From positions 686,879 through 750,878 of the forward strand of contig BCIJ01000005.1 of NCBI GenBank assembly GCA_001599935.1: a stretch of DNA of 64,000 bases, given 5' to 3'. The notes below the pieces were generated by a model. That model had not been told where the DNA came from, did no database searches, and saw only the letters and a program-made list of their open reading frames with translations. Every line of letters begins with the position of its first letter. Within the stretch, counting starts at the first letter, position 1. The DNA comes from Holtermannia corniformis (Eukaryota > Basidiomycota > Tremellomycetes > Holtermanniales). The translations under genes were made by a program, and so were the position numbers. Of this stretch, positions 33,468 to 49,500 are shown one piece after another.

Positions 33468-36400
33468 ATGCCGCCCCCTCCATTCCCGCAGCCGCATCAG
33501 GACCCATTCAACCCGTCGCATTCTTACGACTCGGCAGCGCCCATCAACTCGAACAGCGTCGCGCAGCAGTACACACCTTATACCGACAATGAGCCCGAGA
33601 TGGCCAATCGGTACGAGGGTGGGGGGATGGACCGCGGCACGTGGGCTTCGGACGGTGATTGTGCGTTGATGATGACTTGTATCGTGTGCTGATGAATCGG
33701 TACAGACCAGTCGCAGGGCGGGTACCCTGCCTCGAGCGACTCTTTGAACCACCAGGCTGGGCCTGGCGGTTACATGCCCTCGCGCGCGTCAACCCCGACT
33801 TTCACAGAGGGTAGCAGAGACGGTCACCGCGGCCGCGAGCCCTATGTGCGTGTTGTCCCCAGCATGATACTCGAGCTCACTTTCGCACAGCCCGCATGGA
33901 ACCAGGACGCCAATATTCCTCTCTCAAAAGAGGAGATTGAAGACGTCCTGATCGATCTCGCCAACAAGTTTGGTTTCCAAAAAGGTCCGTCGATCAACTC
34001 GCACGGCTAGAGCTCACCCGATCAGACTCTTCGCGCAACGTCTTCGACTTTCTCATGATTCAGCTCGACTCGCGCGCGTCGCGCATGTCGCCCAACCAAG
34101 CGCTGCTCACGCTTCATGCCGACTACATTGGCGGCGAGCACGCAAACTACCGTAAATGGTACTTTGCCGCCCAGCTCGACCTCGACGACGCGATCGGTGC
34201 CGTCCAGAACCCGGGTCTGAGCCGCGTCAAGAGCGTGGCAGGCAAGAAGAAGCCCCAGTCTGCTCAGGAAAAGTCGCTCGACTCGGCCGTCAACCGCTGG
34301 CGTCAGGCCATGAACAACATGTCGCAGTATGACCGCTTGCGCCAGGTCGCGCTCTACCTGCTATGCTGGGGTGAAGCCGCCCAAGTCCGGTTCATGCCCG
34401 AATGCCTGTGCTTCATCTTCAAGTGTGCAGACGACTACTACCGCTCGCCAGAGTGCCAGAACAGGCTCGAGCCCGTGCCAGAGGGCTTGTACCTCCGCGC
34501 CGTCGTCAAGCCCATCTACCGCTTCCTTCGTGACCAGGGCTACGAGGTCGTCGATGGCAAGTTCCTTCGTCGCGAGCGCGACCACGACCAGATTATCGGC
34601 TACGACGATGTCAACCAGATGTTCTGGTACCCCGAAGGTCTCGCCCGCATCACCCTTGCGGACAAGGTCGGTACTATCCGCCGCTTGACTGCATGTACTG
34701 ACCCGCGCAGACCCGCCTCGTCGACATTCCGCCTGCACAGCGGTTCATGAAGTTTGACAAGATTGATTGGACTCGAGCGTTCTTCAAGACGTACCTCGAG
34801 AAGCGCTCCTTTTTCCACTTGCTCGTCAACTTTAACCGTATCTGGGTCCTCCACATCTCCGTCTTCTGGTTCTACACGTGAGTACGCTACCTGGCGTGAT
34901 TGTCGTGGCTCACCCGCGCAGTGCATACAACTCACCGTCGATCTACGCCGTTGCTGGTACGACCAACGCGACGACGCCCATGGCCTGGTCGATGACCGCG
35001 CTCGGCGGCGCCGTGGCGTCCATCATCATGATCTTTGCTACCCTTGCCGAGTTTTCCTACATCCCGACCACCTGGAACAACACGAGTCACCTCACGCGCC
35101 GGCTGCTGTTCCTGCTCGTCATCCTCGGCTTGACAGGCGCGCCCTCGATCTACATTGCCTTTTGGGATCAATCGAGCCAGGTTTCGCTCATCCTCGGTAT
35201 CGTTCAGTTCTTCATCTCGGTCCTCGCTACCATCCTGTTCGGTGTCATGCCGTCTGGTCGCATGTTCGGTGACCGAGTGGCCGGCAAGTCGCGCAAGTAC
35301 CTTGCCAACCAGACGTTTACAGCCTCGTACCCCGGTCTCGCAAAGCCCAACCGCGCAGCTTCCATCCTGCTCTGGGTCCTCGTCTTTGGCTGCAAGTTCA
35401 CAGAGTCCTACTTTTTCCTCACCCTGTCGTTCCGTGACCCGATCCAAGTCATGACGGGGATGAAGGTCCAAGGGTGCAACGACAAGGTGTTTGGCGTCGG
35501 CCTCTGCCGCAACCAGGCTGCGTTTGCATTGACCATCATGTTCTTGATGGATCTCACCCTCTTCTTCCTCGACACGTTCCTGTGGTATGTCATCTGGAAC
35601 ACAATCTTCAGTATCGCGCGTTCGTTTGCTCTCGGCATGTCGATTTGGACCCCGTGGGAGGACATCTTTGCGCGCTTGCCGAAGCGCATCTATGCAAAGA
35701 TCCTCGCGACGGCCGATATGGAGGTCAAGTACAAGCCAAAGGTGAGTTTGTCTCTGCGGCCACGATACCGCGCTGACGACGTCTAGGTGCTCGTGTCGCA
35801 AGTCTGGAACGCCGTCATCATTTCAATGTACCGCGAGCACTTGCTCTCGATCGAGCACGTTCAAAAGTTGCTCTACCACCAGGTCCCTTCGGACAACGAG
35901 GGCAAGCGCACACTCCGTGCACCGGCTTTCTTCATCTCGCAGGGCGACAAGGGTGTCAAGGCCGAGTTCTTCCCAAAGGGCAGCGAGGCCGAACGCCGTA
36001 TCTCGTTCTTCGCCTCTTCGTTGACCACAGCCATCCCCGAGCCGATCCCCGTCGACGCCATGCCAACGTTCACCGTCCTCGTCCCGCACTACTCGGAAAA
36101 GATTCTCCTGTCCCTCCGCGAGATCATCCGCGAGGAGGACCAGAACACGCGAGTCACGTTGCTCGAGTACCTCAAGCAGCTCCACCCGATCGAATGGGAC
36201 AACTTTGTAAAGGATACAAAGATCCTCGCCGAAGAGTCCAACATGTTCTCGGGCACCAACCCGTTCGGCTCGGACGAAAAGGCAGAGTCCAAGCGCGCCG
36301 ACGACATTCCGTTCTACACTGTCGGTTTCAAGTCGGCTGCGCCGGAATACACCCTTCGTACCCGTATCTGGGCTTCACTCCGTGCACAGACGCTTTACCG

Positions 36401-39400
36401 TACCGTCTCGGGCTTCATGAACTACTCCAAGGCTATCAAGCTTCTGTACCGTGTCGAGAACCCCGAGGTCGTCCAGCTCTTTGGCGGTAACAGCGACAAG
36501 CTCGAGCGTGAACTGGAACGCATGTCGCGCCGCAAGTTCAAGTTTGTCGTCTCGATGCAGCGCTACGCCAAGTTCAACAAGGAAGAGCACGAGAACGCAG
36601 AGTTCCTCTTGCGTGCCTACCCCGACCTCCAGATTGCCTACCTCGACGAAGAGCCCGCTCGCAAGGACGGCGGCGAACCCCGCATCTTTTCAGCTTTGAT
36701 CGATGGTCACTCGGAGATCCTTCCCAATGGTCGTCGCAGGCCCAAGTTCCGTATCGAGCTCCCAGGTAACCCGATCCTCGGTGACGGCAAGTCGGACAAT
36801 CAGAACCACGCGATCGTCTTCTACCGCGGCGAATACCTCCAGCTCATCGACGCCAACCAGGACAACTACCTCGAAGAGTGTCTCAAGATTCGCAACGTCC
36901 TCGGCGAGTTTGAAGAGTTCCAAGTCTCGAGCCAGAGTCCGTACGCCCAGGGTGGTCACACCGAGTTCCGCAAGGCTCCTGTCGCCATCCTTGGTGCGCG
37001 CGAGTACATCTTTTCAGAGAACATTGGTATCCTCGGTGACGTCGCTGCTGGCAAGGAGCAGACGTTTGGTACGCTTGCAGCGCGGTCCCTATCTTTCATC
37101 GGCGGCAAGCTCCACTACGGTCACCCGGATTTCCTCAACGCCATCTACATGAACACCCGTGGCGGCGTGTCCAAAGCGCAAAAGGGTCTCCACCTCAACG
37201 AAGACATCTACGCCGGTATGAACGCGTTCGGTCGAGGCGGTCGCATCAAGCACTCGGAGTACTACCAGTGCGGCAAGGGCAGAGATCTCGGCTTTGGCAC
37301 GATTCTCAACTTCCAGACCAAGATCGGGACCGGTATGGGTGAACAAATGCTCAGTCGCGAGTACTACTACCTCGGCACACAACTGCCAATGGACCGCTTC
37401 TTGACGTTCTACTACGGCCACCCGGGTTTCCACATCAACAACATCCTCGTCATGATGTCGGTGCAAGTGTTCATGCTGGCCTTGGTCTACCTGGGAACGT
37501 TGAACAAGCAACTGTTCATTTGCAAGTACTCGTCTTCGGAGAACATCCTGCCGGGTCAATCGGGCTGCTACAACCTCGTTCCCGTGTTCAAGTGGATCAA
37601 GCGGTGTATCATCTCCATCTTCCTCGTGTTCTGGATTGCATTCGTCCCACTCTTCCTGCAAGGTGAGTCGCTCTTGTTCAACTCGGTGTCCCACTGACAC
37701 GCGCAGAACTCACCGAGCGCGGTGCTGGAAGTGCCATCATTCGTTTGGCTCGCCACTTCCTGTCGCTTTCACCCGTCTTCGAGGTCTTTTCGACCCAGAT
37801 CTACATGCACTCGATTCTGAACGATTTGACGTTCGGTGGTGCGCGCTACATCGCTACCGGCCGAGGCTTCGCTACAACGCGCATCTCGTTCAGCATCCTC
37901 TTGTGAGTCGCTTGTGCCATTGAAGCACTCGGCTGACCCGTGGCAGCTCGCGTTTCGCCGGACCTTCAATCTACCTCGGTATGCGCACGCTCGTGCTGCT
38001 GCTCTACATCACCATGAGCATCTGGATCCCGCACATCATCTACTTCTGGATCACCGTCATCGGGTTGTGCATTGCTCCATTCCTCTTCAACCCGCACCAG
38101 TTCTCGTTCACCGACTTCATCATCGACTACCGCGAGTTCCTCCGCTGGATGTCGCGTGGTAACTCGCGCACGCACGCCAACTCGTGGGTCGGCTACTGTC
38201 GCTTGTCGCGTACGCGGATCACTGGTTTCAAGAGGAAGAAGCTTGGCTTGCCGTCGGAGAAGGTGAGTCAACAGGGCGAATTCTGCGCAACGCTGACTTG
38301 CGTAGCTCTCAAGCGACGTACCTCGTGCGCCGTGGAAGGCCATCATTGTGTCCGAGATCCTCGGCCCGCTCTGCTTGGCCATTCTGTTCGTGGTCGCCTA
38401 CCTGTTTGTCAAGTCGTTCCGGGTCGAGGGCGAGACGCAGCCTGGTCTTCTTCGCATCGCCATCATCTCGCTCGGTCCGATCGTGTTCAACATGGCTTTG
38501 CTGCTCGTTCTCTTCCTGATTTCGCTTTTCCTTGGTCCATGCGTGCGTAGATTGCGCCGTCTGCAGCACCAGGCTAACCGGCACAGCTCAACTCGTGCAC
38601 AAATCAATTCGGTGCTAGCATGGCTGCCATTGCCCACTTTGGTGCGGTAGTTGGCATGATCGCTTTCTTCGAGTTCCTTGTACGTGCTCAGTGACACTGA
38701 ACGATTGGATGCCTTACTGACCACACTCACAGTGGTTCCTCGAGCTCTGGGATGCTTCACACGCTGTCCTTGGTATCATCGCTGTGATGGCCGTACAGCG
38801 CTGCGTCTTCAAGATCCTCATTGCCGTGTTCCTGTCGCGAGAATTCAAGCACGATGAGACAAACAGGGCTTGGTGGACTGTGGGTTGGCTGCTGACAGTC
38901 TTCAACTGAGCTGACATGGGTCCAGGGTGTATGGTTCAACCGTGGCCTGGGTACGCATGTTCTTAGCCAGCCGGCGCGTGAATTCGTCGTCAAGGTCATC
39001 GAGATGGGCTTGTACTCGGCCGACTTCATCACATGTCATGGTAAGCAGATTGGCGTGATTTGCATAATCAAGGCTGACATGTACAAGTCTTGCTCTTCAT
39101 TCTGACACCGCCAACGCTCATCCCCTACTTTGACCGTCTGCACTCGATGATGCTGTTCTGGCTGCGACGTGAGTGTGCCGTCTTTCTCAATGATCGCCAC
39201 TGACGCCTCCACCAGCGAGCCGACAGATCCGTCCACCAATTTACTCGTTCAGGCAACGAAGTCAACGTCGGAAGATTGTGTTTAAGTGTAAGTCATCCCC
39301 AGTGTGTTTCATCAACTGTGCTAAACTCTTCGCAGACACGGTTGTGTACACAATCATCCAGGCGATCTTCCTCGCCCTCATCATCCTCCCCATCCTCTTC

Positions 39401-39454
39401 CGCAACGTCATCTCCATCACGCCTGACTCTGTACCGTTCGGATCGGTGATTTAG
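33468..39454 (+). CDS. FKS1: Beta-1,3-glucan synthase catalytic subunit (GT48)
   Basis: Plasma-membrane enzyme that makes wall beta-1,3-glucan from UDP-glucose. Start [17 protein letters not shown], a Pro/Ser/Tyr-rich cytosolic N-terminus, then the FKS1 domain ([39 protein letters not shown]), transmembrane block 1, the GT48 domain ([108 protein letters not shown]), and transmembrane block 2, ending [14 protein letters not shown] at 39454. About 14 exons; roughly 1760 residues, normal for the family. The segment equivalent to echinocandin hot spot 1 reads FLTLSFRDP; the hot spot 2 segment reads KWIKRCII. Confidence 0.97.
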
Positions 39455-39717
39455 GCGATTTGCTTCATGACTCGCATCGTTTGCATTTACACATGACCGG
39501 ACATTTCTCCCTCTCCATATGCTGCTACGACGAGATGATATCCCTGAACAAAAGCACGGCCGATAGGCTCTTATAATAAAAGGACCTCTGAAGCGAACAT
39601 TCCTTTGTGGGCCACAACCTTTGAGACATTCGATTCCAGTAGGCATACAAGAAGCCGGTGACGCCGCGCTGCACTCGAGCGATCCCCTCGCCCCACCTGT
39701 TATCTGCATCGACAGCC

Positions 39718-40380
39718 ATGGCTGTGATCAATGACACGAGTCCTCGCGCTTACTCGATCCAGCTTGCTATCCCAGACCTGAAGAATTTGAGAAACTCAAT
39801 CCCGATCCCAAACAGTCCAGAGAGCTTCCGCGTCTACCTCTCCAACCTGATCATCCTCACGAGCGGTCGCACGCTGTTCGGTCTCGCCAGTGTCGACAAG
39901 ACCGGCGAACACCTCGACCAAGATCTGACGCGAGAGGCCGTCGCGCATCTCAATTCGGCGCAGCTTGCAGCCCTCACACTGGACGCGGTGCGTCTCGGAC
40001 GCGCTCGGATCGAGCAGAAGATTCAACTGTCGACTAGGCGCTCGCCGACTTTGCCAGCGCCAAGGATCGGCAGCATCCCAGAGGATGAGGCTGAGCAAGC
40101 TGATACACCGTCTGGAGACGATACAGTCAAGAATGATGACAAACAAGCGGCGAAAGCAGAGGTTGACACGCCGAAGAATAAGGCAGAGTCTGTCACTGTC
40201 TCCTTCACGAAGTTGGACCTCAACGACGCGCAGGATGATCCTGGGATCAGCCGTGACAAGGACGATGCACCTGCCACTGACACGCAGATGCCCGTTGAGT
40301 CTGCGGCGGGCGACGACGGCGCCGAAACGCCGGGCTCGGCACAGGGACCTGTCGAGCTCACCGCAGACAAGCAGCCATGA
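39718..40380 (+). CDS. Acidic protein of unknown function (220 aa)
   Basis: Single-exon frame beginning MAVINDTSPRAYSIQLAIPD. An earlier in-frame ATG at 39658 would add 20 residues; the 39718 start precedes the more protein-like part. The N-terminal half looks folded (FRVYLSNLIILTSGRTLFGL, EAVAHLNSAQLAALTLDAVR), the C-terminal half is acidic and low-complexity (EDEAEQADTPSGDDTVKNDD) and probably disordered. No domain, signal or membrane segment was recognised. It lies 264 bases after FKS1 in the same direction and converges on DBP2. Confidence 0.55.
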   Translation: MAVINDTSPRAYSIQLAIPDLKNLRNSIPIPNSPESFRVYLSNLIILTSGRTLFGLASVDKTGEHLDQDLTREAVAHLNSAQLAALTLDAVRLGRARIEQKIQLSTRRSPTLPAPRIGSIPEDEAEQADTPSGDDTVKNDDKQAAKAEVDTPKNKAESVTVSFTKLDLNDAQDDPGISRDKDDAPATDTQMPVESAAGDDGAETPGSAQGPVELTADKQP

Positions 40381-40551
40381 GACAGGTGCATTGGATGGAA
40401 GTTATCGCAAGGAGGGTGGTTGCGGTGTCAAAACACAGTGCAAGGAGATGCATGTCCTCGCCGTACTTTACAGTGCCTATCAACAGAGAGCGTCTAATGA
40501 ACGAGGGAGACCGAGACCACGGAAGAGACGAGATTGCAAAAAGGGGTTGGT

Positions 40552-43500
<2,949 letters not shown>

Positions 43501-43772
43501 TGTTTTGAAAGGGGTGTTTGTGGTTGTTTTGTTTGAGTGAACGACTGTGATGCCGAGTCTAGCCCTTTTGTGAGGTTGTGATGAAGATGAGAAAGAGGGG
43601 GACGGTTGTCAAAGGAGGAGAGAGAAAACGGTCGAGTGGACTTGATCAGTTCGCAGTCAGACGACGCGGCGGGGAGCACCACCCGGAGATACAAAAACCT
43701 GCCGGTGTTATAATCACCAGGGGGTTAGTGGGGTTAGACAGCCAACTTTTATGTCAGTGACTGCGGCAGCAT

Positions 43773-45240
43773 TCATATCGTGCCAAAGTCGCGCTCTCTA
43801 TGTGAACTCGCACTGCCCGCACCAGCCACCTCTGGAAACGTCTCGAGTCCCAGGCTGAGACCCGGAAACCCACTGCCGCCCGTTGCGCCCGCGAGCATCT
43901 GTCTCAACTCTTCATCTATCAGCCGTCGAGCGAGCGCATCGATCTCACGCGTGAGCTGCGAGATGATTTTCTAGAGCCGTCAGCGTAGCTCTTGCCATGG
44001 TGTGAAGTACCTTGAGCTTGCCGTCGACCTTGTTGATCATCTCGGCGATGCCCGGCGTCCAGCGCTGGCCTTCACTCGGTCCGCCGGCCGACGCGGCCAA
44101 GCGCTGTCCTTGTGGACTGTCATGAGATACAAAGTTTGGCGCCGAGACGCTCGCAGGCGACATGGGACCACCGGCCTGGCCTCCTGGTCCTGATGATGCC
44201 GGGAGAAGCATGTGCGAGAGCTTGGTGTAGAGCTCAATCACAATGTCGCAGGTGGTTGGCAGCACTTGGAAATAGTCGGGTTGGAAGGGCTGCAAGCTGT
44301 GTATGAGCACTGCTCATGGGCCGAGTACAGGGTACGCACGAGATTGACGATCACGAGGTAGAACGCATCGCCAGACTCTTGGAACCCGCCCGCGTAGTCG
44401 GCCATTCCGGGTCCTTGGGTACCCTTGCGCGCTCTCTGTCCTTTGAAGAGGTTTTTCTATGCAACTCAGCATCTACCTGCGCTCTCCACTCCGGACACAC
44501 CATCGTCTTGGTGCCACCGTTTTCTGTCCAACTCTCCCATTCATCGAGTAGCTTGAGCAGACCCTTTAAGAAGTCGGTCGCGGCCGACATGTCAAACAGG
44601 GGCGAGAGCGACATGCCGAGCATGTAGAGCTGCCGTGCACGGAGCTGCATCTTTTGCGGGTCGAGCGCCGTCTCGAGTGAAGCGGTCGTCAGCAGGACCG
44701 TGTTGAACCAGTGTAGGCGGCTAAGCGGGTTCAGCTCCTGTCGCCTCGAGCACCTCTGTCCCACACACCCCTCGTGGGCCCTCTTGAGGTACGCCCAGGT
44801 CGTGACCCGCTTCTGCACCAGTGCGCCAAGGCTATCAGGCCCGCTCACAGCCTGAGCGCTCTGCGCACCGCCCGAAGCTGTGTTCGAGCCACTGACAGTC
44901 CGATTGCCATACACGCTAGTACCGGACGATTCTGCCGACTCATGCCCAAACACACTACTCGCATCATCCGAGGGTGGGAACGGAAAGCTGCTCGACGCGG
45001 ACGAGGTCGGCGTTGCGAGTGGACGGGTCGACGGGCGCGAGGAGAAGGTCGAAAGGAGGTTGGACTGGGGTGGTCAGCTTGGGTTGGTAAGCTGACGCAT
45101 GTTGCTGGCTCACTGCAGATGACTGCATTGGGTCCAAGTTCAGCCTGGTGACTTGACAGGGAGGGGTAGAAGCCGTCACGACTGACCTTGCGTCGAACGC
45201 CCGACTTTGCAGACAGTGAGCCTGTGCGCGATGGATCCAT
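43773..45240 (-). CDS. Conserved-looking protein of unknown function
   Basis: Starts MDPSRTGSLSAKSGVRRK at 45240 (the frame opens further upstream only to a TTG). After a Ser-rich segment (SSFPFPPSDDASSVFG) the protein looks folded and mostly helical: LGALVQKRVTTWAYLKRAHE, HWFNTVLLT, LRARQLYMLGMSLSPLFDM, FLKGLLKLLDEWESWTENGG, FYLVIVNLLQPFQPDYFQVL, TTCDIVIELYTKLSHMLLP, INKVDGKLKVLHTMARATL, and C-terminal IISQLTREIDALARRLIDEE, ending DFGTI at 43773. About seven exons. No named domain was recognised; the sequence style is of a conserved cytosolic helical protein, possibly a subunit of a trafficking or scaffold complex, but that is a guess. Divergent from tubulin cofactor B (193 bases). Confidence 0.7.
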
Positions 45241-45433
45241 CCAGGCTGCCTTCTCGTCGCTGCTCACAGTCGGCAGCGGCAATCAACGCATTCGAGTAGG
45301 ATCCACAGGGACTCTTGATACTTTAACAGGCGCAAGCCGCGAGTGAGATGTGAATGTCGGTCGTATCGTACAGCAGCTCGATGCAGAGTTTGGTTCCAAC
45401 CTCGCGTCGGCTCGGTTCTCTTGTACGACCGCC

Positions 45434-46365
45434 ATGCCGCTCCTCAACGTCTTTGTGCTCTCACCAGACACGCATTCTGAGCGCAGGATAGACTCGGGCT
45501 TGACGATTGATCAGCTCAAGGTGGGTCCCATCGTATCTCATAGTGCGTTGCTGACCTCACAAACAGTACAAGCTCGCACCGATCACTGGCATCAACCCAG
45601 CGTCACAACGCCTGTCCTTGCATAGATCAACCGAGAGTGCAGAGAACAAGGAGCAGCCGCTCCAGTGGCTGCAAGACGACAATGCGACACTCGATGCGTA
45701 CGGCGTGGTCGAGTGGAACTGCATCAAAGTCCGTCTCCATCACCCGGCCGTCCCATCGAGGCCACCAGCTAACCCTCTAACCAGGTTGAGAACACTGACC
45801 CAAACGCAAAGCCAGAGGGCGAATTCACCGACCTGAGCGCCGTCGACAAGTTTGAGCTCACGAACGAAGAGTACGAAGCTCGCCAAGGTATACCCCTGAC
45901 GCTCTTGTATCGCCCCCTATCGGCTTACACGTCGCAGACACTGTCTTGTCCCATTTGAAAGCACGCAAGCTTGGCCGCTTTGCAGAGGTCCCAGAAGCGT
46001 TGGCGCATGCGCCGCCGCCGCTCCCTACACCCGCCAACGTCAAGCCTGGCGCTCGGTGCGAGATCGCGGCCGGCCAAGAAGGCGGCGTGAAGAAGCGTGG
46101 AACAGTCCGATTCGTCGGAGAGACGAGCTTTGGCAAGGGGGGTGGAGACTGGGTCGGGGTCGAGTTGGACGAACCCGTTGGCAAGGGTGATGGCAGGTGG
46201 GTGATCAAAGTATTTCCATCGCTGATGGTCGACAGCGTCGATGGCGCGCGATACTTCACCTGTCTCAAGCTGCATGCGGCGTTCGTGCGACCAGACAAGG
46301 TCACGATCGGTGACTTTCCTGAAGTGGACCTGATGGCGGACGATGATGATCTTGACGAAGTGTGA
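45434..46365 (+). CDS. ALF1: Tubulin-folding cofactor B (Alf1-like)
   Basis: Binds alpha-tubulin during folding of the tubulin dimer. Five exons (45434-45520, 45567-45728, 45785-45887, 45938-46196, 46236-46365) give 741 bases and 246 residues, the normal size. N-terminal ubiquitin-like domain starts MPLLNVFVLSPDTHSERRID, with YKLAPITGINPASQRLSL; a linker FELTNEEYEAR; then a CAP-Gly domain (GARCEI, KRGTVRFVGETSFGKGGGDW, VGVELDEPVGKGDG, YFTC) and the acidic C-terminus ADDDDLDEV, like the DE(I/L)-type tail of the family. The upstream extension has no ATG. Confidence 0.95.
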
Positions 46366-46515
46366 TTAGCATAGCATCTGCAGATTATCGCACAGAGAGA
46401 ACAAGACGTGACAGTCGGGGTACATCGTTATACGTAAGTTACAATAGACCTTTTGCCAAGAGCGACAACGGGCTCAGCCCAGCCCGGCCCAAGAGCTCCT
46501 CTCCACTATCGTACA

Positions 46516-49500
46516 CTACTCGTCCAGCCACCGATTGCCCTGCTTGAGATACTTGAACTGCAAGGGGTCAAAACCAGGAGCAGGTGATAGCGTCGTCTAC
46601 GCACCAACACTGCTTTCACGTCCTCCACTACAAACGGCATGACGAGAGCCGCAAAGAATTCAGAAGATCGCCGTAATCGATTCTCGACTCGGTTCTTGAT
46701 GTCCGATTTGAGTGCAGCGTACTCGGCCGTCTCGTGGCCGGTGAAGGACGCTAAATGTTGATCTTGAGAGGCATCAGCTTGGGTCGATCAAGCGGCCGTA
46801 AGCTCACCAAGGACCTGAGCTGCTACGCAAAGTTTGCCCAGCGCTCCGTAGTACGCGACAGAAGTGTCCACGCTGATCGAGTCAGCGCAACTCATACAGC
46901 ATGATCCTACTTTTTATTGTTTGTGATCCGGTCAAAGGAGCGGGCAAACTTGTTGCCCCAGCTGGACTGTAGACGAGTCAGCGTCGTGTAACGCCTCAGA
47001 CAACAAGCGAGCTCACCGCCGCAAGCTTCTTGCCTTTGACACCAGCCACGGTCAAGCCCAGCTTCTTCCCTAGCATCTTTTGGCATTCGTCAAACAGCGC
47101 GTCGAGATCGTCTAGCGCCTTGACGAATTCTTGCTGTGCCACATCTCCAGACGGCGCGCCCGGGATGTCCATCAAGAAGCTGGCGCCCGTCACTTCGACC
47201 AGCCGGAGCTGGAACACGAGCAGTTCAACCACTTTGACCTTTGTGTCAAGATGCGCAAGCTTGACACCGCCTTGAGACCAGACTTCGCGAGGGATGTGTA
47301 GCCGCCGTGTGACGTAGCCGCCGCTCGGGGCGGCAATCGTGTTGTGAAGTTGGCGAAGGAGATGGAAAGGTCGGTGCAGCAGAATGGCGGGCACAGGCTC
47401 GGGCAGTGGGGAAAGCAGTGATCCATGTTGTGTACCGGGCAACAGGAGCATCTGAGCGGATGAGCCATTCGCAGCGGCGGGAAAGACCTCGTTTGGCGGA
47501 AGTGGCATCGACTTGTCGGCGAACAACCGTCGAGTTGGACTGTCGGTCTCACACCGACCTCCGACCATGGTCGAAGCGGGTGATGGTGTACCTCGATCCG
47601 TCACGATGCGAAGGTGCCCGTGATCGGACCAGGATTGTGTCGGCGTCGTGACCTTTCTGTGCATCAAGGGCACAGGCGGCACGTCACTACCGCTGGGCAG
47701 ACTCGATGGCTGTCGGAAAGGCAGAGACGGTCTCTGACCCGGCTGCGACACGGCACGCAGCCTGACGCCAAGCGACGCCGCGTTGGAGCTGTGTGTGGAC
47801 GAGATGCTCCCGCGCGAGGCTGCGCTGTTTGGCAGACCTTCGATTGACGGCGACATAGACCCGGTCGAGCCCGTACGAGGGCCTTCTGGTACCGGTGAAG
47901 GTGCTTGGCTTGGAGGTTTGCCTCGACCCAAACTGCCGAACCCCTTGAAAATATCGCTCATGGATGAGATCGACGCCTCCTCCGACTGGCCTCGACGGCG
48001 CTGGCTGATTGTGCCCTGAGACGTCGTAGGGCTGACGAGGATGGTCGTGGCAGCTGAGATGGATGATGCCGGGTTGCTACTTGATGATGCTGCACTCAGG
48101 CTTGCTTTTCTCGGCGAGATTCCAGGCCGCGGCATCTGAGAAGTGTCGGGAAGGGGAGGCAGGGGTCGATCGTCCCCACTAGAGGTCAGAGACACTTGTG
48201 ATGAATGTACCGAGGATGCAATCGATCGACCCAGTCGACTGCCGCGACTGGCCGTTCTTGCCCGTGCATCATTCCCATCACTGCGCGCCATGGGCACATC
48301 CGGTTCGAATGTCGTCTTCCGAGGGGTATGAGTGAGAACCTCCATACCATCTGTTTCGCCTGTTTCGCCCAGCTCTAAGTCCAATCCGACTGGTTCGCGC
48401 TGCAGGTGTCGCCCCGTCGGATGCTCTGGTGAAGTGGACGGTCTTGGGGAAGTTGCTGGTCGAGCTCGGGGAGGCGAAGGCCCTAGACCGAGAGACGATA
48501 CCAAGCTTTCGCGGCGAGCGGCAGCATCTGACGCTCGTCTTGCAGGACTCGCAGCTGGCTGCTGAGGACTCTGACGACCGGTTGCGCCGCCGCTTCGTCC
48601 ATTGGAAGGTATATTCGTACTGGCGACCGAAGCCAGCGCTTGGTCGAACGGCATTGACTCTTGCGAGACTTCGCGGCTCATGGCTGGAACAGACAAGGAG
48701 TCGCCTCGAGGTCGTTGTACAAGGCCGATCGCATTGGCATCGGACATCAAGTCGGCCGAGTGACGAGCAGTCGACAATGCTCGGGACCGCGAAGCTGTTG
48801 GTTGTCTTGATCTTGGAGGAGTAGCCGCGACGTCCGAAGCATCGTGATCCTCTGAAAGCATGAGGTTGCCGATGCCAGCTACTGCGCCATCGTCCATTGA
48901 TGTTCGCTCCGACTCTACCGAGGCGTTGGTGTACGCCGCACGACTGGAACTCGCCAAGGACAGCGATGACAGAGCTGCAGCATTCTCCGCCTGATCCGCT
49001 TGGAAGCCAGTCAATAAACCGATTCGCGCGACATATGCGTCATGCTGTAGATGATCAGCTCAGCAGGCAAAGAACAGACGTGCCACACACAATACCACGC
49101 AGCGTCCGACCCTCCTCTTCACCTCTTCCGACAGTACTCCGCCTACGGCGCACTGTTCTCGGCCCATGTGAACCCTCTGTCGCTGATATACCTGGTGGAG
49201 GTGGGCCAGGCTCAACCCCGACCCTCTCCATGACACTGCGCAAGCGCGTTACAGCCTCTCTATACTTCTCTAGTGCGCCAGCCACATCGTTGACGCGATC
49301 GAGATCCACAGCTTGTTGAGCTAGATCGAGGGCAGATTGTAGTAAATGCCTCGAGGGAGTACGGGGAGGCCGAGAGCTGTCGCCGGGTGAAAGGGTATTT
49401 GATGGACGTGACGCAGTTTCGGGTGAACGTGGATTGGGAGGCGGTGATTGGAACGAGTTCATGGACTGCTGCTGGGCAAACAGAGATGTCGAGCGCGGTG

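Noticed and set aside
34932..35801. Minus-strand open frame of 289 codons
   Set aside because: It is antisense to well-conserved FKS1 exons, is made of Arg/Asp/Glu/His-rich sequence typical of reverse-frame shadows in GC-rich genes, and has no motif.
37089..37700. Minus-strand open frame of 203 codons
   Set aside because: Antisense of the FKS1 GT48 region and low-complexity Val/Glu/His composition.
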